From positions 1 through 53,382 of the forward strand of contig MWDJ01000021.1 in assembly GCA_002070505.1 (NCBI GenBank): 53,382 nucleotides of DNA, in the 5' to 3' direction. Below are positions 33,407 through 41,946 of the stretch, piece after piece (the stretch's first letter is position 1; each line of letters starts with the position of its first letter). This stretch comes from Bacteroidetes bacterium ADurb.Bin145. Its GTDB lineage: Bacteria; Bacteroidota; Bacteroidia; Bacteroidales; VadinHA17. Below the pieces are notes generated by a model. It was given only the letters and a program-made list of their open reading frames with translations. It was not told the DNA's origin and did not search any database. Both the position numbers and the translations under genes were made by a program.

Positions 33407-34081
33407 TTACTCTTTCTTACCTTCAACAACAAGGACAATTTCTCCTTTCGGAGGTTTGTTTGTATAATGTTCCAGGACTGATGCGAGAGTCCCCCTGATA
33501 TTTTCTTCGAATACCTTTGTCAGTTCCCTTGATACGGAAGCTTTTCTATCAGTTCCGAAGTGTTCACTCATTTCCGTCAGGGTCCTTAAGAGTCTGTAAG
33601 GAGATTCATAAAAGACCATAGTGCGGGTTTCTGTCTCTAAAGAAGTCAGCTTTTTATTCCTTCCTTTTTTAACAGGAAGAAAACCTTCGAAGCAGAACCT
33701 GTCACACGGAAGGCCTGAATTAACAAGTGCCGGGATCAATGCTGCGGGGCCGGGCAGCGTTTCAACCGGGATCCCCTGATGAATGCATTCTCTGACCAGC
33801 AGGAACCCGGGATCTGAAATGCCTGGAGTACCTGCATCTGATATCAGAGCGACCTTTTCCCCTGAGCGGATCCTGGCACAGACCGACTCCAGACTTTTGT
33901 GTTCATTGAACATATGATGCGACTGAAGCGGGGTCCTGATATGATAATGGTTAAGAAGCTTTATTGCCTGACGCGTATCTTCGGCAAGAATAAGATCAAC
34001 GCTGCCAAGTACTTCAACAGCACGGTAAGTAATATCCTTAAGATTGCCCAGAGGAGTGGGGACAAGGAACAATTTACTCAT
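33407..34081 (-). CDS. rsmI: 16S rRNA 2'-O-methyltransferase (C1402)
   Basis: This 224-residue tetrapyrrole-methylase-fold enzyme uses SAM to methylate the ribose of C1402 in 16S rRNA. It starts MSKLFLVPTPLGNLKDITYR, contains LAEDTRQAIKLLNHYHI, LISDAGTPGISDPGFLLV and the FEGFLPVKKGRNKK region, all diagnostic. It is shorter than E. coli RsmI (about 286) because the C-terminal extension is missing. It overlaps the upstream unknown gene by 8 bp. Confidence 0.93.
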   Translation of the reverse strand: MSKLFLVPTPLGNLKDITYRAVEVLGSVDLILAEDTRQAIKLLNHYHIRTPLQSHHMFNEHKSLESVCARIRSGEKVALISDAGTPGISDPGFLLVRECIHQGIPVETLPGPAALIPALVNSGLPCDRFCFEGFLPVKKGRNKKLTSLETETRTMVFYESPYRLLRTLTEMSEHFGTDRKASVSRELTKVFEENIRGTLASVLEHYTNKPPKGEIVLVVEGKKE

Positions 34082-34790
34082 TTACAGGGAATTTGCGTTT
34101 TATAAGTTCGAACAGCTGTTTTGAAGCGTCGTTTCCGCTTATCTCTCCCGTGTAATCCATTATGATCTTCCTTGCATCAGAAAGATCTTTTGCATTATCA
34201 AGGCTGGTAATAGCCCGTTCATACGATTCCGGATTGCCATTGAATAATTCCCTTATAAATAAGAATTTGTCGTTTACTCCTATAGCATCAGACAGACTGG
34301 TGATCGGTTTGGTTTTAATAATCTCTGAAAAGCCCTCATCCTCCCTGAGACTTGTCATCTGCTCATTCAGGCTTCCCGGACGGTCGGAAAAAGTATCGGC
34401 AATAATAGTCTTCGCCGCACTCTTCTTTTTTGATCCGTGTGATGCCTCCACGACAGGATTAACCGGATGTTCCTGTTTAACTTCTTTTTTTACGGCTGCC
34501 GGTTTTTCAACAGGAATGCTTTTTACCTGCTCAACCTGTGAAGGTTCAGGTCTAAATTCTGGTTCAACCACTGATCCAGGCTTTGATTCTGTTATTATTC
34601 TTGACCTGACAGCAGTCCCGTTCTGCATATTCTTCAAAAGAGCAATTATGTCTGCGGCACTTTTACATTTTGATTTCGCCAGTTCTACCTGGATTGACGG
34701 AACCCCCGGATAATTCTTTAAATCGTCAATGATCTCACGTGCCTCATATAGTTCCCTGATAATTAAATCAACGGTTGCGTTGAAATCCAT
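34074..34790 (-). CDS. Conserved Bacteroidota protein of unknown function
   Basis: I do not recognise a named family for this 238-residue protein. An N-terminal helical part (MDFNATVDLIIRELYEAREI, about 1-55) is joined by a long Pro/Lys/Val-rich linker (about 70-125) to a C-terminal helical domain containing SLSDAIGVNDKFLFIRELFN and NPESYERAITSLDNA. There is no signal peptide or membrane segment. It overlaps rsmI by 8 bp, so the two are translationally coupled. A link to ribosome or rRNA work is suggested only by this neighbour. Confidence 0.75.
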   Translation of the reverse strand: MDFNATVDLIIRELYEAREIIDDLKNYPGVPSIQVELAKSKCKSAADIIALLKNMQNGTAVRSRIITESKPGSVVEPEFRPEPSQVEQVKSIPVEKPAAVKKEVKQEHPVNPVVEASHGSKKKSAAKTIIADTFSDRPGSLNEQMTSLREDEGFSEIIKTKPITSLSDAIGVNDKFLFIRELFNGNPESYERAITSLDNAKDLSDARKIIMDYTGEISGNDASKQLFELIKRKFPVNE

Positions 34791-34831
34791 ACGTTTTAAT
34801 GTTTATAAAACAAACCAATTTCATTATTTTG

Positions 34832-34839
34832 CAAAATTA
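34832..34839 (-). promoter_or_regulatory. Promoter element TAATTTTG for the unknown gene-rsmI pair
   Basis: Minus-strand TAATTTTG fits TAnnTTTG and lies about 41 bp upstream of the start at 34790, in the divergent gap with tdk. Confidence 0.5.
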
Positions 34840-34880
34840 ACTATTATTCCACAAGTCTAACGGAACTATTTCATAATTGG

Positions 34881-34888
34881 TACATTTG
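34881..34888 (+). promoter_or_regulatory. Promoter element TACATTTG for tdk
   Basis: TACATTTG matches TAnnTTTG and ends 17 bp before the tdk start. Confidence 0.55.
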
Positions 34889-34905
34889 AAGCTAATTAAT
34901 TAAGA

Positions 34906-35493
34906 ATGGAGTTTCTCGAGAATTCGGTCAGAGCTGCAGGCAGGAGGGGATCTGTTGAGGTGATTACGGGATCAATGTTCTCGGGAAAAACTGAAGAGCT
35001 TATAAGAAGACTGCGCAGGGCGCAGTTTGCCGGCCTGAAGGTTGAAATATTCAAGCCATCAATAGATAAGAGGTATTCTGAAATACGTGTGGTTTCTCAT
35101 GATGAAAAATCGATAGTATCAACTCCGGTCGAGAATTCATCATCGATACTTCTTCTTTCCGGGGATGTGGATGTTATTGGGATAGATGAGGCCCAGTTTT
35201 TCGACAACGCTATCGTAGAAGTTTGTAATAAGCTGGCAGATAAGGGTATAAGAGTTATCGTCGCCGGCCTTGATATGGATTTCATGGGTAAGCCATTTGG
35301 ACCAATGCCTGGCTTGCTTTCAGTGGCGGAATACGTGACAAAAGTACATGCAATATGCATGAGATGCGGGAACCTGGCCCAGTACTCTTTCAGGAAAACG
35401 GATGAGGAACAGGTTGTTGTTCTTGGTGAAAAGGAAAAATACGAACCTCTCTGCAGGCATTGCTATAATAAGGCTATGGGGAAAAAACATTAA
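34906..35493 (+). CDS. tdk: Thymidine kinase
   Basis: This 195-residue type II thymidine kinase phosphorylates thymidine for the salvage pathway. The P-loop is [20 protein letters not shown] (about 21-40), the Walker B-like [13 protein letters not shown] follows, and four zinc cysteines lie in CMRCGN and CRHC near the C-terminus. The protein has about 15 extra residues before the usual start (GSVEVITGS), typical for this phylum. It is 8 bp upstream of murF-alr and probably co-transcribed. Confidence 0.95.
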   Translation: MEFLENSVRAAGRRGSVEVITGSMFSGKTEELIRRLRRAQFAGLKVEIFKPSIDKRYSEIRVVSHDEKSIVSTPVENSSSILLLSGDVDVIGIDEAQFFDNAIVEVCNKLADKGIRVIVAGLDMDFMGKPFGPMPGLLSVAEYVTKVHAICMRCGNLAQYSFRKTDEEQVVVLGEKEKYEPLCRHCYNKAMGKKH

Positions 35494-35501
35494 AGAAAAA
35501 A

Positions 35502-37964
35502 TTGAAATTCACAACATCTGATATTGCCGGGATCACACTCGGGAAACTGACAGGCGATCCAAACCTGATAATTTCGGAAATAATTACCGACAGCCGGCAT
35601 TTCAGCCTTAATGACGGACTGGCGTTTATCGCAATAAAAGGCCAGAATCATGATGGTCATGCTTTCATTGACTCTCTGTTCAAAAGAGGAATAAGAAGTT
35701 TCATTGTCGAAAAAATGCCGGTTGATCCTGAAAGCTATGAGGGATCAGCTTTCATTTTAACCAGAAATACTGTGGAAGCTCTTCAGCTTATAGCTGCTGA
35801 AGTAAGGAAATCTTTTACCTCACCCGTTATTGCAGTTACAGGGAGCGCCGGTAAAACAGTTGTTAAGGAATGGCTTGCAGATATTCTTGGACTGTCAGTC
35901 CCGGTTTTAAGAAGTCCTAAAAGCTTTAATTCCCAGATAGGGGTTCCCCTGTCAGTTCTCAGGCTGGAGGAAAAGTATAAAATGGGAATTTTCGAAGCCG
36001 GCATATCCAAAGCCAATGAGATGGGAAAGCTCCGGGATGTTATCAATCCCGATATCGGTATAATTACAAATATCGGAGATGCTCACAGCGAGAATTTTCC
36101 GGATCAGGCTGCGAAAGCACGAGAGAAACTGAAATTATTCATCAATGCTTCCCTGATAGTTTATTGCAGCGATCATGATCTAATCCACAAGCTTATTACC
36201 GAAGATCCGTATCTGCAACAAAAAATGCTTATCGACTGGTCATTACACAATAAAGATGCTATAGTATATACAGAGATAAAAAACCAGTCAGAGGGAAATA
36301 CCTCTGTCGAAGTGAGTTTCCGGGATAAAAGCTTTGAATTCCTGATCCCTTTTGACGACAGGGCCTCTGTTGAAAATGCAATAACTGTTTTAACAGTCTG
36401 CCTTGCACTTCAGACTGATGTCGAAACAATAAGAAAAGGCCTTGCAGGGCTCGTCTCCGTTGCTATGAGGATGGAAATGAAATCGGGGATAAACGGTTGC
36501 AGGCTGATAGAGGACTACTATAACTCAGACCCCGGATCGCTCGGGATGGCTATAGAATACCTTAAAACCCGGAAGAACCATAAGGCAACAGTCATTCTTT
36601 CAGATTTTATTCAGACCGGCAGGGAAGGCAGGGAATTGTACGGAGAGGTGGCAGATCTGATAAGGAGATCAGGTATTGACAGGTTCATCGGGATAGGTCC
36701 TGATCTTAAAGAGAACAGCACTCTTTTCAGCACCGATGCAAAATTCTATAAATCAACTGATGAATTCATTCTGAACTTCACCCCATCCGGTTTCCGCGAT
36801 GAGACCATCCTGCTTAAAGGTGCGAGAAAATTTGAATTTGAGAAAATAGGCAAGCTGCTTGAACAACAGGTGCATCAGACAGTCCTTGAAATCAACCTGG
36901 ATGCAATTGCCCACAACCTTAATGAATTCAGAAGATTTATTAAGCCTGAAACAAGAATAATGGTCATGGTAAAAGCATTCGCTTATGGTGCAGGTCCTGC
37001 TATGATTGCTGAGCTGCTGGAATATAACAGGGTAAGCTACCTGGGTGTCGCCAACTCTGATGAAGGAGCAGAACTTAGGAACTCAGGTGTCACGATGCCG
37101 CTTATGGTAATGAATCCCGATTACAATTCATCAGAACAGATCATAAGATATAACCTTGAACCTGTAATTTACAGTTTCCCTTCTTTTGAGAGATTCGCCG
37201 GTGTCGCATCTAAACACGGTTTACTGAAATATCCGGTTCACATTAAGATTGATACCGGGATGCATCGTTTAGGATTCATGCCTGAGGAAATCAATGCTCT
37301 CGCAGAAAAACTTTCAAGTCAGGAATCTGTTAAAGTTGCCTCGGTATTCTCACATTTTTCTTCAAGCGAAGATGAACAATATGATGATTTTACACACAGG
37401 CAGGCTGATGAGTTAATTAAAGCTGCTGACAGGATCAGGGCAGCGGCCGGATATCCTTTCCTCCTTCATATATGTAACTCTGCAGCTATTATACGATTCC
37501 CTCAATATCATTTCGATATGGTCAGGCCGGGGATTGGTATCTACGGAACCGGCGATCTGCCGGGACTTGATCTGAAACCGGCCGGCCGCTACAAAACAAG
37601 GATCTCGCAGGTCAAGAAGATCGGGGCTGGTGAGCCTGTTGGTTATGGCTGTGCTGATATCTCAGACAAGGAGAGAACAATTGCAATAATTCCGGCAGGA
37701 TATGCTGACGGACTTAACAGAATGCTGGGCAACAGGAACGGCAGCCTGTTTATAAGAAGCAGAAGAGTACCAATAATAGGAAATATCTGCATGGATATGT
37801 GTATGGCTGATGTAACAGGACTTGATGTTTCAGTTGATGACGAGGCTGAGATTTTCGGAGATAATATAAGTATCAGTGAGATTGCATTGAAATGTCATAC
37901 TATTCCTTACGAAATGCTTACCTCCATTCCTGCGAGGGTAAAACGCGTATTTTACCGCCAATGA
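35502..37964 (+). CDS. Bifunctional MurF / alanine racemase
   Basis: This 820-residue fusion has two halves. Residues about 1-450 form a MurF-like ligase that adds D-Ala-D-Ala to UDP-MurNAc-tripeptide (ATP loop VTGSAGKTVVKEWL; ASVENAITVLTVCLALQ). Residues about 455-820 form alanine racemase, with the PLP lysine in MVMVKAFAYGAG and the catalytic tyrosine in GEPVGYGCADIS. This fusion is characteristic of Bacteroidota. Supplying D-alanine and using its dimer in one protein complements Ddl at 13148. The start is TTG, giving MKFTTSDIAGI. Its stop directly abuts the convergent nadE stop. Confidence 0.95.
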   Translation: MKFTTSDIAGITLGKLTGDPNLIISEIITDSRHFSLNDGLAFIAIKGQNHDGHAFIDSLFKRGIRSFIVEKMPVDPESYEGSAFILTRNTVEALQLIAAEVRKSFTSPVIAVTGSAGKTVVKEWLADILGLSVPVLRSPKSFNSQIGVPLSVLRLEEKYKMGIFEAGISKANEMGKLRDVINPDIGIITNIGDAHSENFPDQAAKAREKLKLFINASLIVYCSDHDLIHKLITEDPYLQQKMLIDWSLHNKDAIVYTEIKNQSEGNTSVEVSFRDKSFEFLIPFDDRASVENAITVLTVCLALQTDVETIRKGLAGLVSVAMRMEMKSGINGCRLIEDYYNSDPGSLGMAIEYLKTRKNHKATVILSDFIQTGREGRELYGEVADLIRRSGIDRFIGIGPDLKENSTLFSTDAKFYKSTDEFILNFTPSGFRDETILLKGARKFEFEKIGKLLEQQVHQTVLEINLDAIAHNLNEFRRFIKPETRIMVMVKAFAYGAGPAMIAELLEYNRVSYLGVANSDEGAELRNSGVTMPLMVMNPDYNSSEQIIRYNLEPVIYSFPSFERFAGVASKHGLLKYPVHIKIDTGMHRLGFMPEEINALAEKLSSQESVKVASVFSHFSSSEDEQYDDFTHRQADELIKAADRIRAAAGYPFLLHICNSAAIIRFPQYHFDMVRPGIGIYGTGDLPGLDLKPAGRYKTRISQVKKIGAGEPVGYGCADISDKERTIAIIPAGYADGLNRMLGNRNGSLFIRSRRVPIIGNICMDMCMADVTGLDVSVDDEAEIFGDNISISEIALKCHTIPYEMLTSIPARVKRVFYRQ

Positions 37965-39617
37965 TCAGTATTTAGCAACAATAGGCATTCTTCTGCCGTC
38001 ACCAAATGCTTTGGATGATATCCTTAATACCGGGGCTGCCTGATATCTTTTGAATTCATTGAAGTTGATCATACTGATCACTTTTTCAACTGTCTCGCGG
38101 TCAATGCCTTTACCTGTAATTTTTTCTGCCGGCTTCTGTAATTCGATATACTGGTAGAGGATAGCATCAAGTATGTTATAATCCGGCAGTGTATCAGTGT
38201 CAAGCTGGCCGGGTTTTAACTCGGCCGACGGCAGTTTGTTAATAATACTGACCGGGATCACTTCCTTCTCCCGGTTTATGTATCCGGATAGCTTATAGAT
38301 ATCAGTTTTATACACATCTCCGATCACCGACAAGCCTCCGGCCATGTCTCCGTAAAGCGTCCCGTACCCTACAGCTGCTTCACTTTTGTTTGAAGTGTTC
38401 AGAAGGATACAGCCAAATTTATTCGATACCGCCATCAGGAGAACCGCTCTTATCCTCGCCTGTATATTTTCTTCAGTGACGTTGCGTTGTCTGCCGGTGA
38501 ACAATGGACTGAGTACTTCTTCAAACGCCCTGAATGGTTTCTCGATGCTTATTATATCATACTTTACGTCAAGGCCTTCAGCCAGTTTAACGGCATCAGT
38601 TACCGAACTTTCCGATGAATACCTTGATGGCATCAGAAGGGCTCTGACATGTTCTTTACCCAGCGCATCAACAGCCAGGCAGAGACACACTGCGGAATCG
38701 ATCCCTCCTGACAGTCCAATGATGCAGTCGGTGAGGCCTGACTTTCTGAAGTAATCACGGATGCCGGTTATAAGAGCTTTATGTATCAGTTCGATGGGAT
38801 CCTTGTACTCTGCTTCTTGTTTTACAATGCCTTCCATTATCTCTTCAACGGTGAAGGTTTCAACAACCTCTTCGAAAAAAGGCAGCTGACGGATGATTTC
38901 TCCATTACGGTTAATTATTTTCGATGCCCCATCGAAGATAAGTTCGGAATTTGCTCCTGTCTGGTTTATTGTAATCAGCGGGAGCTTATGCTTACGGGCT
39001 TTGTTTTTGAAGATCTCAGCCTTGTCTCCTGTTTTTCTGTATGCGAATGGCGATGCCGACATATTGATTATCAGGTCGGGATCCTGTTTTGCCAGCTCAT
39101 TCATAGGAGAGATAGTGTACAATCTCTTCTTTTCAAATTCATTATCGAATGATTGTTCGTCCCAGAGATCTTCACAGATTGTCAGTGCAAGCTTAAGGTT
39201 CCTGAACCTGAAAACAGAGAACTTATTCTGAGGCTCGAAATACCTGTATTCATCAAAGATATCATATGTAGGCAGCAGGGCTTTGCTTGTAGAAAAGATT
39301 ATTTTTCCTTCAGAAAGGACAAGAGCCGAATTATATAGTTTTTTGCCTTCAGGGTTCGTGTTTATTGTAGGTGATCCGACAATGGCGGTAATGCCATAAC
39401 ATTGTTCTGCTATTTCATTTACAGTTTTGTAGCACTTTTCTATAAATTCCTGTCTGTCAAGAAGATCTAGAGGCGGATAGCCGGGTACAGATAGTTCCGA
39501 GAAAATCACAAGATCTGATTTATCTGCTTTAGCCTTCCTTATGGCATCAAAAATGAGAGTTTTATTTCCTGAGAAATTCCCGATATGATAATTCAGCTGA
39601 GCAATTGTTATTTTCAT
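37965..39617 (-). CDS. nadE: Glutamine-dependent NAD+ synthetase
   Basis: This protein of about 550 residues has two domains. The N-terminal nitrilase-type glutaminase (about 1-260) shows the Glu-Lys-Cys triad: FSELSVPGYPPLDL, SKALLPTYDIFDE and LTICEDLWDE. The C-terminal NAD synthase (about 270-550) has the P-loop IGLSGGIDSAVCLCL and NKSEAAVGYGTLYGD. Ammonia freed by the first domain amidates deamido-NAD in the second. I chose the ATG at 39617 (MKITIAQLNYHIG); a TTG five codons upstream would overlap the next gene. nadE next to gldB is also known in other Bacteroidota. Confidence 0.94.
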   Translation of the reverse strand: MKITIAQLNYHIGNFSGNKTLIFDAIRKAKADKSDLVIFSELSVPGYPPLDLLDRQEFIEKCYKTVNEIAEQCYGITAIVGSPTINTNPEGKKLYNSALVLSEGKIIFSTSKALLPTYDIFDEYRYFEPQNKFSVFRFRNLKLALTICEDLWDEQSFDNEFEKKRLYTISPMNELAKQDPDLIINMSASPFAYRKTGDKAEIFKNKARKHKLPLITINQTGANSELIFDGASKIINRNGEIIRQLPFFEEVVETFTVEEIMEGIVKQEAEYKDPIELIHKALITGIRDYFRKSGLTDCIIGLSGGIDSAVCLCLAVDALGKEHVRALLMPSRYSSESSVTDAVKLAEGLDVKYDIISIEKPFRAFEEVLSPLFTGRQRNVTEENIQARIRAVLLMAVSNKFGCILLNTSNKSEAAVGYGTLYGDMAGGLSVIGDVYKTDIYKLSGYINREKEVIPVSIINKLPSAELKPGQLDTDTLPDYNILDAILYQYIELQKPAEKITGKGIDRETVEKVISMINFNEFKRYQAAPVLRISSKAFGDGRRMPIVAKY

Positions 39618-39628
39618 TTCACATCCGA

Positions 39629-40372
39629 TCAAAAAATAACTCCAAATCTGAATGAAAGGAGTTTATGAGAAACTTTATCAACAGGCTGGTCTCCAAGATC
39701 CTTTGTTATGTCGAGGAAATTATTTTCAAAACCCAGACCAAGAACTGCTGCTGTATTTCCCCCAAGACCATATTCCAGTCCTGCCATTATATGATATGAC
39801 ATATTGATCTTTTTCAGTTCCGATGTTGCTTTTTCTCCCTTTATATCCAGGGAAGGGATGTCAGCTTTTCCTCCGACAAGTATTTTAGGATCAAGACCCA
39901 TATCTGCAAAGAAAGTATAATAGCCTATCTGGTTCGTCTGAAGTTTCAGCCCCAGAGGAATTGACAAATACTGGATTTTATAAACAATTGATTCACCTGG
40001 TTCAACATCAACCATTTTATCGGGATATTTAATGAGTTCGAAGTGAGTCAGGGTATTGCTGACAAGTCTGCCTCCGGTATTAATGATGTTTAATCCGGTT
40101 GAGATTGAATAGTTTGGTCCGAAATACTGATTAAAGGATATCCCGAAATTAAAACCAGGTCTTGCGCCTTCATTTTTTACCGAACTTACATCTGTTGAGA
40201 ACCAGCTTATCACAGGATCGAGGTGTACCCCGAAACTGATTATGGGCGGGAGCCCGAAGTGTCCGCCCGGGCGGCCGCCGGGCTGACTGTATGCTCCGAT
40301 GCTGAAAGAAAGGAGGAGCATGCAGGTAAGTACCCTGGCTGAGTCAGAAAAGTATTTTAATTGTTGTGCCAT
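39629..40372 (-). CDS. PorT-family outer-membrane beta-barrel protein
   Basis: A 247-residue protein with a signal peptide (ARVLTCMLLLSFSIGAYSQ, cleavage near residue 30), a short Gly/Pro-rich stretch (PGGRPGGHFG) and an eight-stranded-like barrel of alternating residues ending LLSFRFGVIF. It fits the general outer-membrane beta-barrel family called PorT-like, not necessarily the T9SS component PorT/SprT itself, because I see none of its specific motifs. It lies between nadE and gldB on the minus strand, 11 bp before nadE. Confidence 0.78.
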   Translation of the reverse strand: MAQQLKYFSDSARVLTCMLLLSFSIGAYSQPGGRPGGHFGLPPIISFGVHLDPVISWFSTDVSSVKNEGARPGFNFGISFNQYFGPNYSISTGLNIINTGGRLVSNTLTHFELIKYPDKMVDVEPGESIVYKIQYLSIPLGLKLQTNQIGYYTFFADMGLDPKILVGGKADIPSLDIKGEKATSELKKINMSYHIMAGLEYGLGGNTAAVLGLGFENNFLDITKDLGDQPVDKVSHKLLSFRFGVIF

Positions 40373-40543
40373 TTTCCTGTAAAGAATGATATTTTGGATT
40401 TAAATGGTTCTAAAACGTCAATTTTCCGAATAAATTCTGTCTGTTCTGCGAAATTAACAAATATAATAATGGAAGTTATTGCCACGTTAAGATAGTTGTC
40501 AACCATTTAAAAGTTATATATTTCGGTATTTATACTGTATTAA

Positions 40544-41569
40544 ATGCGGGTTCGTATATTTATACTGATAACATGTATATCATTTTTGTCGTGGCTGGTA
40601 TCATGCAGAAATAATCCATACAAGGTTGATATTTCTTCTGTCAAAGTCGATCTGAAGATTCAAAGGCTTGAACAGGATCTCTTTCTTTCTGATCCTTCAG
40701 AGCTTCCGCAGGATATTGAGGTCCTTAAGGAGAAATACAAGGTTTTCCTGCAATTATTCGGGTCTGTAATAAATGCAGGCGAAATAAGTGATTCTTCATT
40801 CAATGATATTATGGTAAGTTTCTGTACCGACAGGCTTAATAACGAAGTCTTTTCAGTTGTGAATCAGCAATATTCTGATATTTCCTGGATAGAGGAAGAA
40901 CTGGAAGATGCTTTCCGGTATTACAGGTATTATTTCTCAGGCAGGAATATCCCGGAGGTATACACCTGTATAACAGGGTTCAACGCCAGTATGATAACCC
41001 TGAAGGATTCCATAATTGGCATAAGCCTTGATAAATATCTCGGATGGGATTCAGAATATTACAAAATGCTGAATATTTACAGGTATCTGGCAGCAAGGAT
41101 GAATTCATACAATATAGTTCCTGATTGTATGTATGCATGGGGAAAGACTCAGTGGGATTTTGAAGATATGAAATATCCCGATAGTAATGTTATTACAGAA
41201 ATGATACATGAAGGTAAGCTGAAATACTTTGAACAGTGCATGCTCCCGGAACTGAAAGACACGCTGCTTTTCGGATTTTCCGGTGATCAGATGCAATTCT
41301 GCAGGAACAATGAAGGACAGATGTGGCAATATCTTGTGGAGCACGATCTTCTGTTCAGCAGCGACCAGATGACAAGGCGGAAACTCACGGGAGAAGCGCC
41401 TTTTACCAGTTTTTTCACCAATGAATCTCCCGGCCGGGCAGCAGTATGGATTGGTTTCAGGATTGTTGAGAGCTATATGCGGAATAACAGGGATATGACA
41501 CTTGAAGGTCTTATGAATGAAAAGGATATACAGGGTATTCTTGGGAAGGCAAGATATAATCCGCAGTAA
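40544..41569 (+). CDS. gldB: Gliding motility lipoprotein GldB
   Basis: This 341-residue GldB-family lipoprotein has a signal with lipobox (FLSWLVSC, Cys at about residue 21). A helical periplasmic part follows (VDLKIQRLEQDLFLSDPSEL near 35-54, typical of GldB; then AGEISDSSFNDIMVSF, and near the end MTRRKLTGEAPFTSFFTNES and GRAAVWIGFRIVESYMRNN). GldB is required for gliding in Flavobacterium, but homologues also occur in non-gliding Bacteroidota. It is followed by a strong bidirectional terminator. Confidence 0.9.
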   Translation: MRVRIFILITCISFLSWLVSCRNNPYKVDISSVKVDLKIQRLEQDLFLSDPSELPQDIEVLKEKYKVFLQLFGSVINAGEISDSSFNDIMVSFCTDRLNNEVFSVVNQQYSDISWIEEELEDAFRYYRYYFSGRNIPEVYTCITGFNASMITLKDSIIGISLDKYLGWDSEYYKMLNIYRYLAARMNSYNIVPDCMYAWGKTQWDFEDMKYPDSNVITEMIHEGKLKYFEQCMLPELKDTLLFGFSGDQMQFCRNNEGQMWQYLVEHDLLFSSDQMTRRKLTGEAPFTSFFTNESPGRAAVWIGFRIVESYMRNNRDMTLEGLMNEKDIQGILGKARYNPQ

Positions 41570-41587
41570 AAGGCAGGGAATGAAAAA

Positions 41588-41620
41588 CAGAAGGGCTGCC
41601 GGATTCCGGCAGCCCTTCTG
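41588..41620. terminator. Bidirectional terminator between gldB and ferredoxin
   Basis: A near-perfect 16-bp stem CAGAAGGGCTGCCGGA / TCCGGCAGCCCTTCTG with a minimal loop lies between the convergent gldB (+) and ferredoxin (-) genes. Both sides have short A/T tracts (GAAAAA upstream, TTCTG downstream), so termination in either direction is possible. Confidence 0.8.
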
Positions 41621-41637
41621 CTCTTCTGAATGCAATA

Positions 41638-41805
41638 TTACTCAGGATGTATAGCCTCAACCGGGCATACATCAGCACATGCACCACAATCAGTGCAAAT
41701 ATCCGGGTTGATTTTATAGATATCTCCTTCTGATATTGCTTCAACAGGACATTCATCAATGCATGTTCCGCAAGCAGTGCAGTCTTCACTAATTTTGTAA
41801 GCCAT
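41638..41805 (-). CDS. 2[4Fe-4S] ferredoxin
   Basis: This 55-residue protein starts MAYKISEDCTACGTCIDECP and has a second motif CTDCGACADVCPVEA. Both are complete CxxCxxCx3CP motifs, so two [4Fe-4S] clusters are expected. It is a low-potential electron carrier of the bacterial clostridial-type family. It stands alone, with the promoter element TAACTTTG 38 bp upstream, and ends at a strong terminator. The partner reductase is not in the window. Confidence 0.96.
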   Translation of the reverse strand: MAYKISEDCTACGTCIDECPVEAISEGDIYKINPDICTDCGACADVCPVEAIHPE

Positions 41806-41843
41806 TTCTATTGTTTTTAATTAAAATAATTACGTTAAACGCC

Positions 41844-41851
41844 CAAAGTTA
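41844..41851 (-). promoter_or_regulatory. Promoter element TAACTTTG for the ferredoxin gene
   Basis: Minus-strand TAACTTTG is an exact TAnnTTTG match, 38 bp upstream of the start at 41805. Confidence 0.65.
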
Positions 41852-41946
41852 CCAAAAATTCCAAATTAAAAAAATTCTCCTATGCTGTACAATAATTATG
41901 CCGGATTCGGGAAAAATGATTTTAATTAAATCAGGATTATTCCACT

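Noticed and set aside
41511-41789. 92-residue minus-strand frame over the ferredoxin region
   Set aside because: The +1-shifted frame encodes a perfect 55-residue 2[4Fe-4S] ferredoxin; this longer frame is a shadow and runs through the terminator hairpin.
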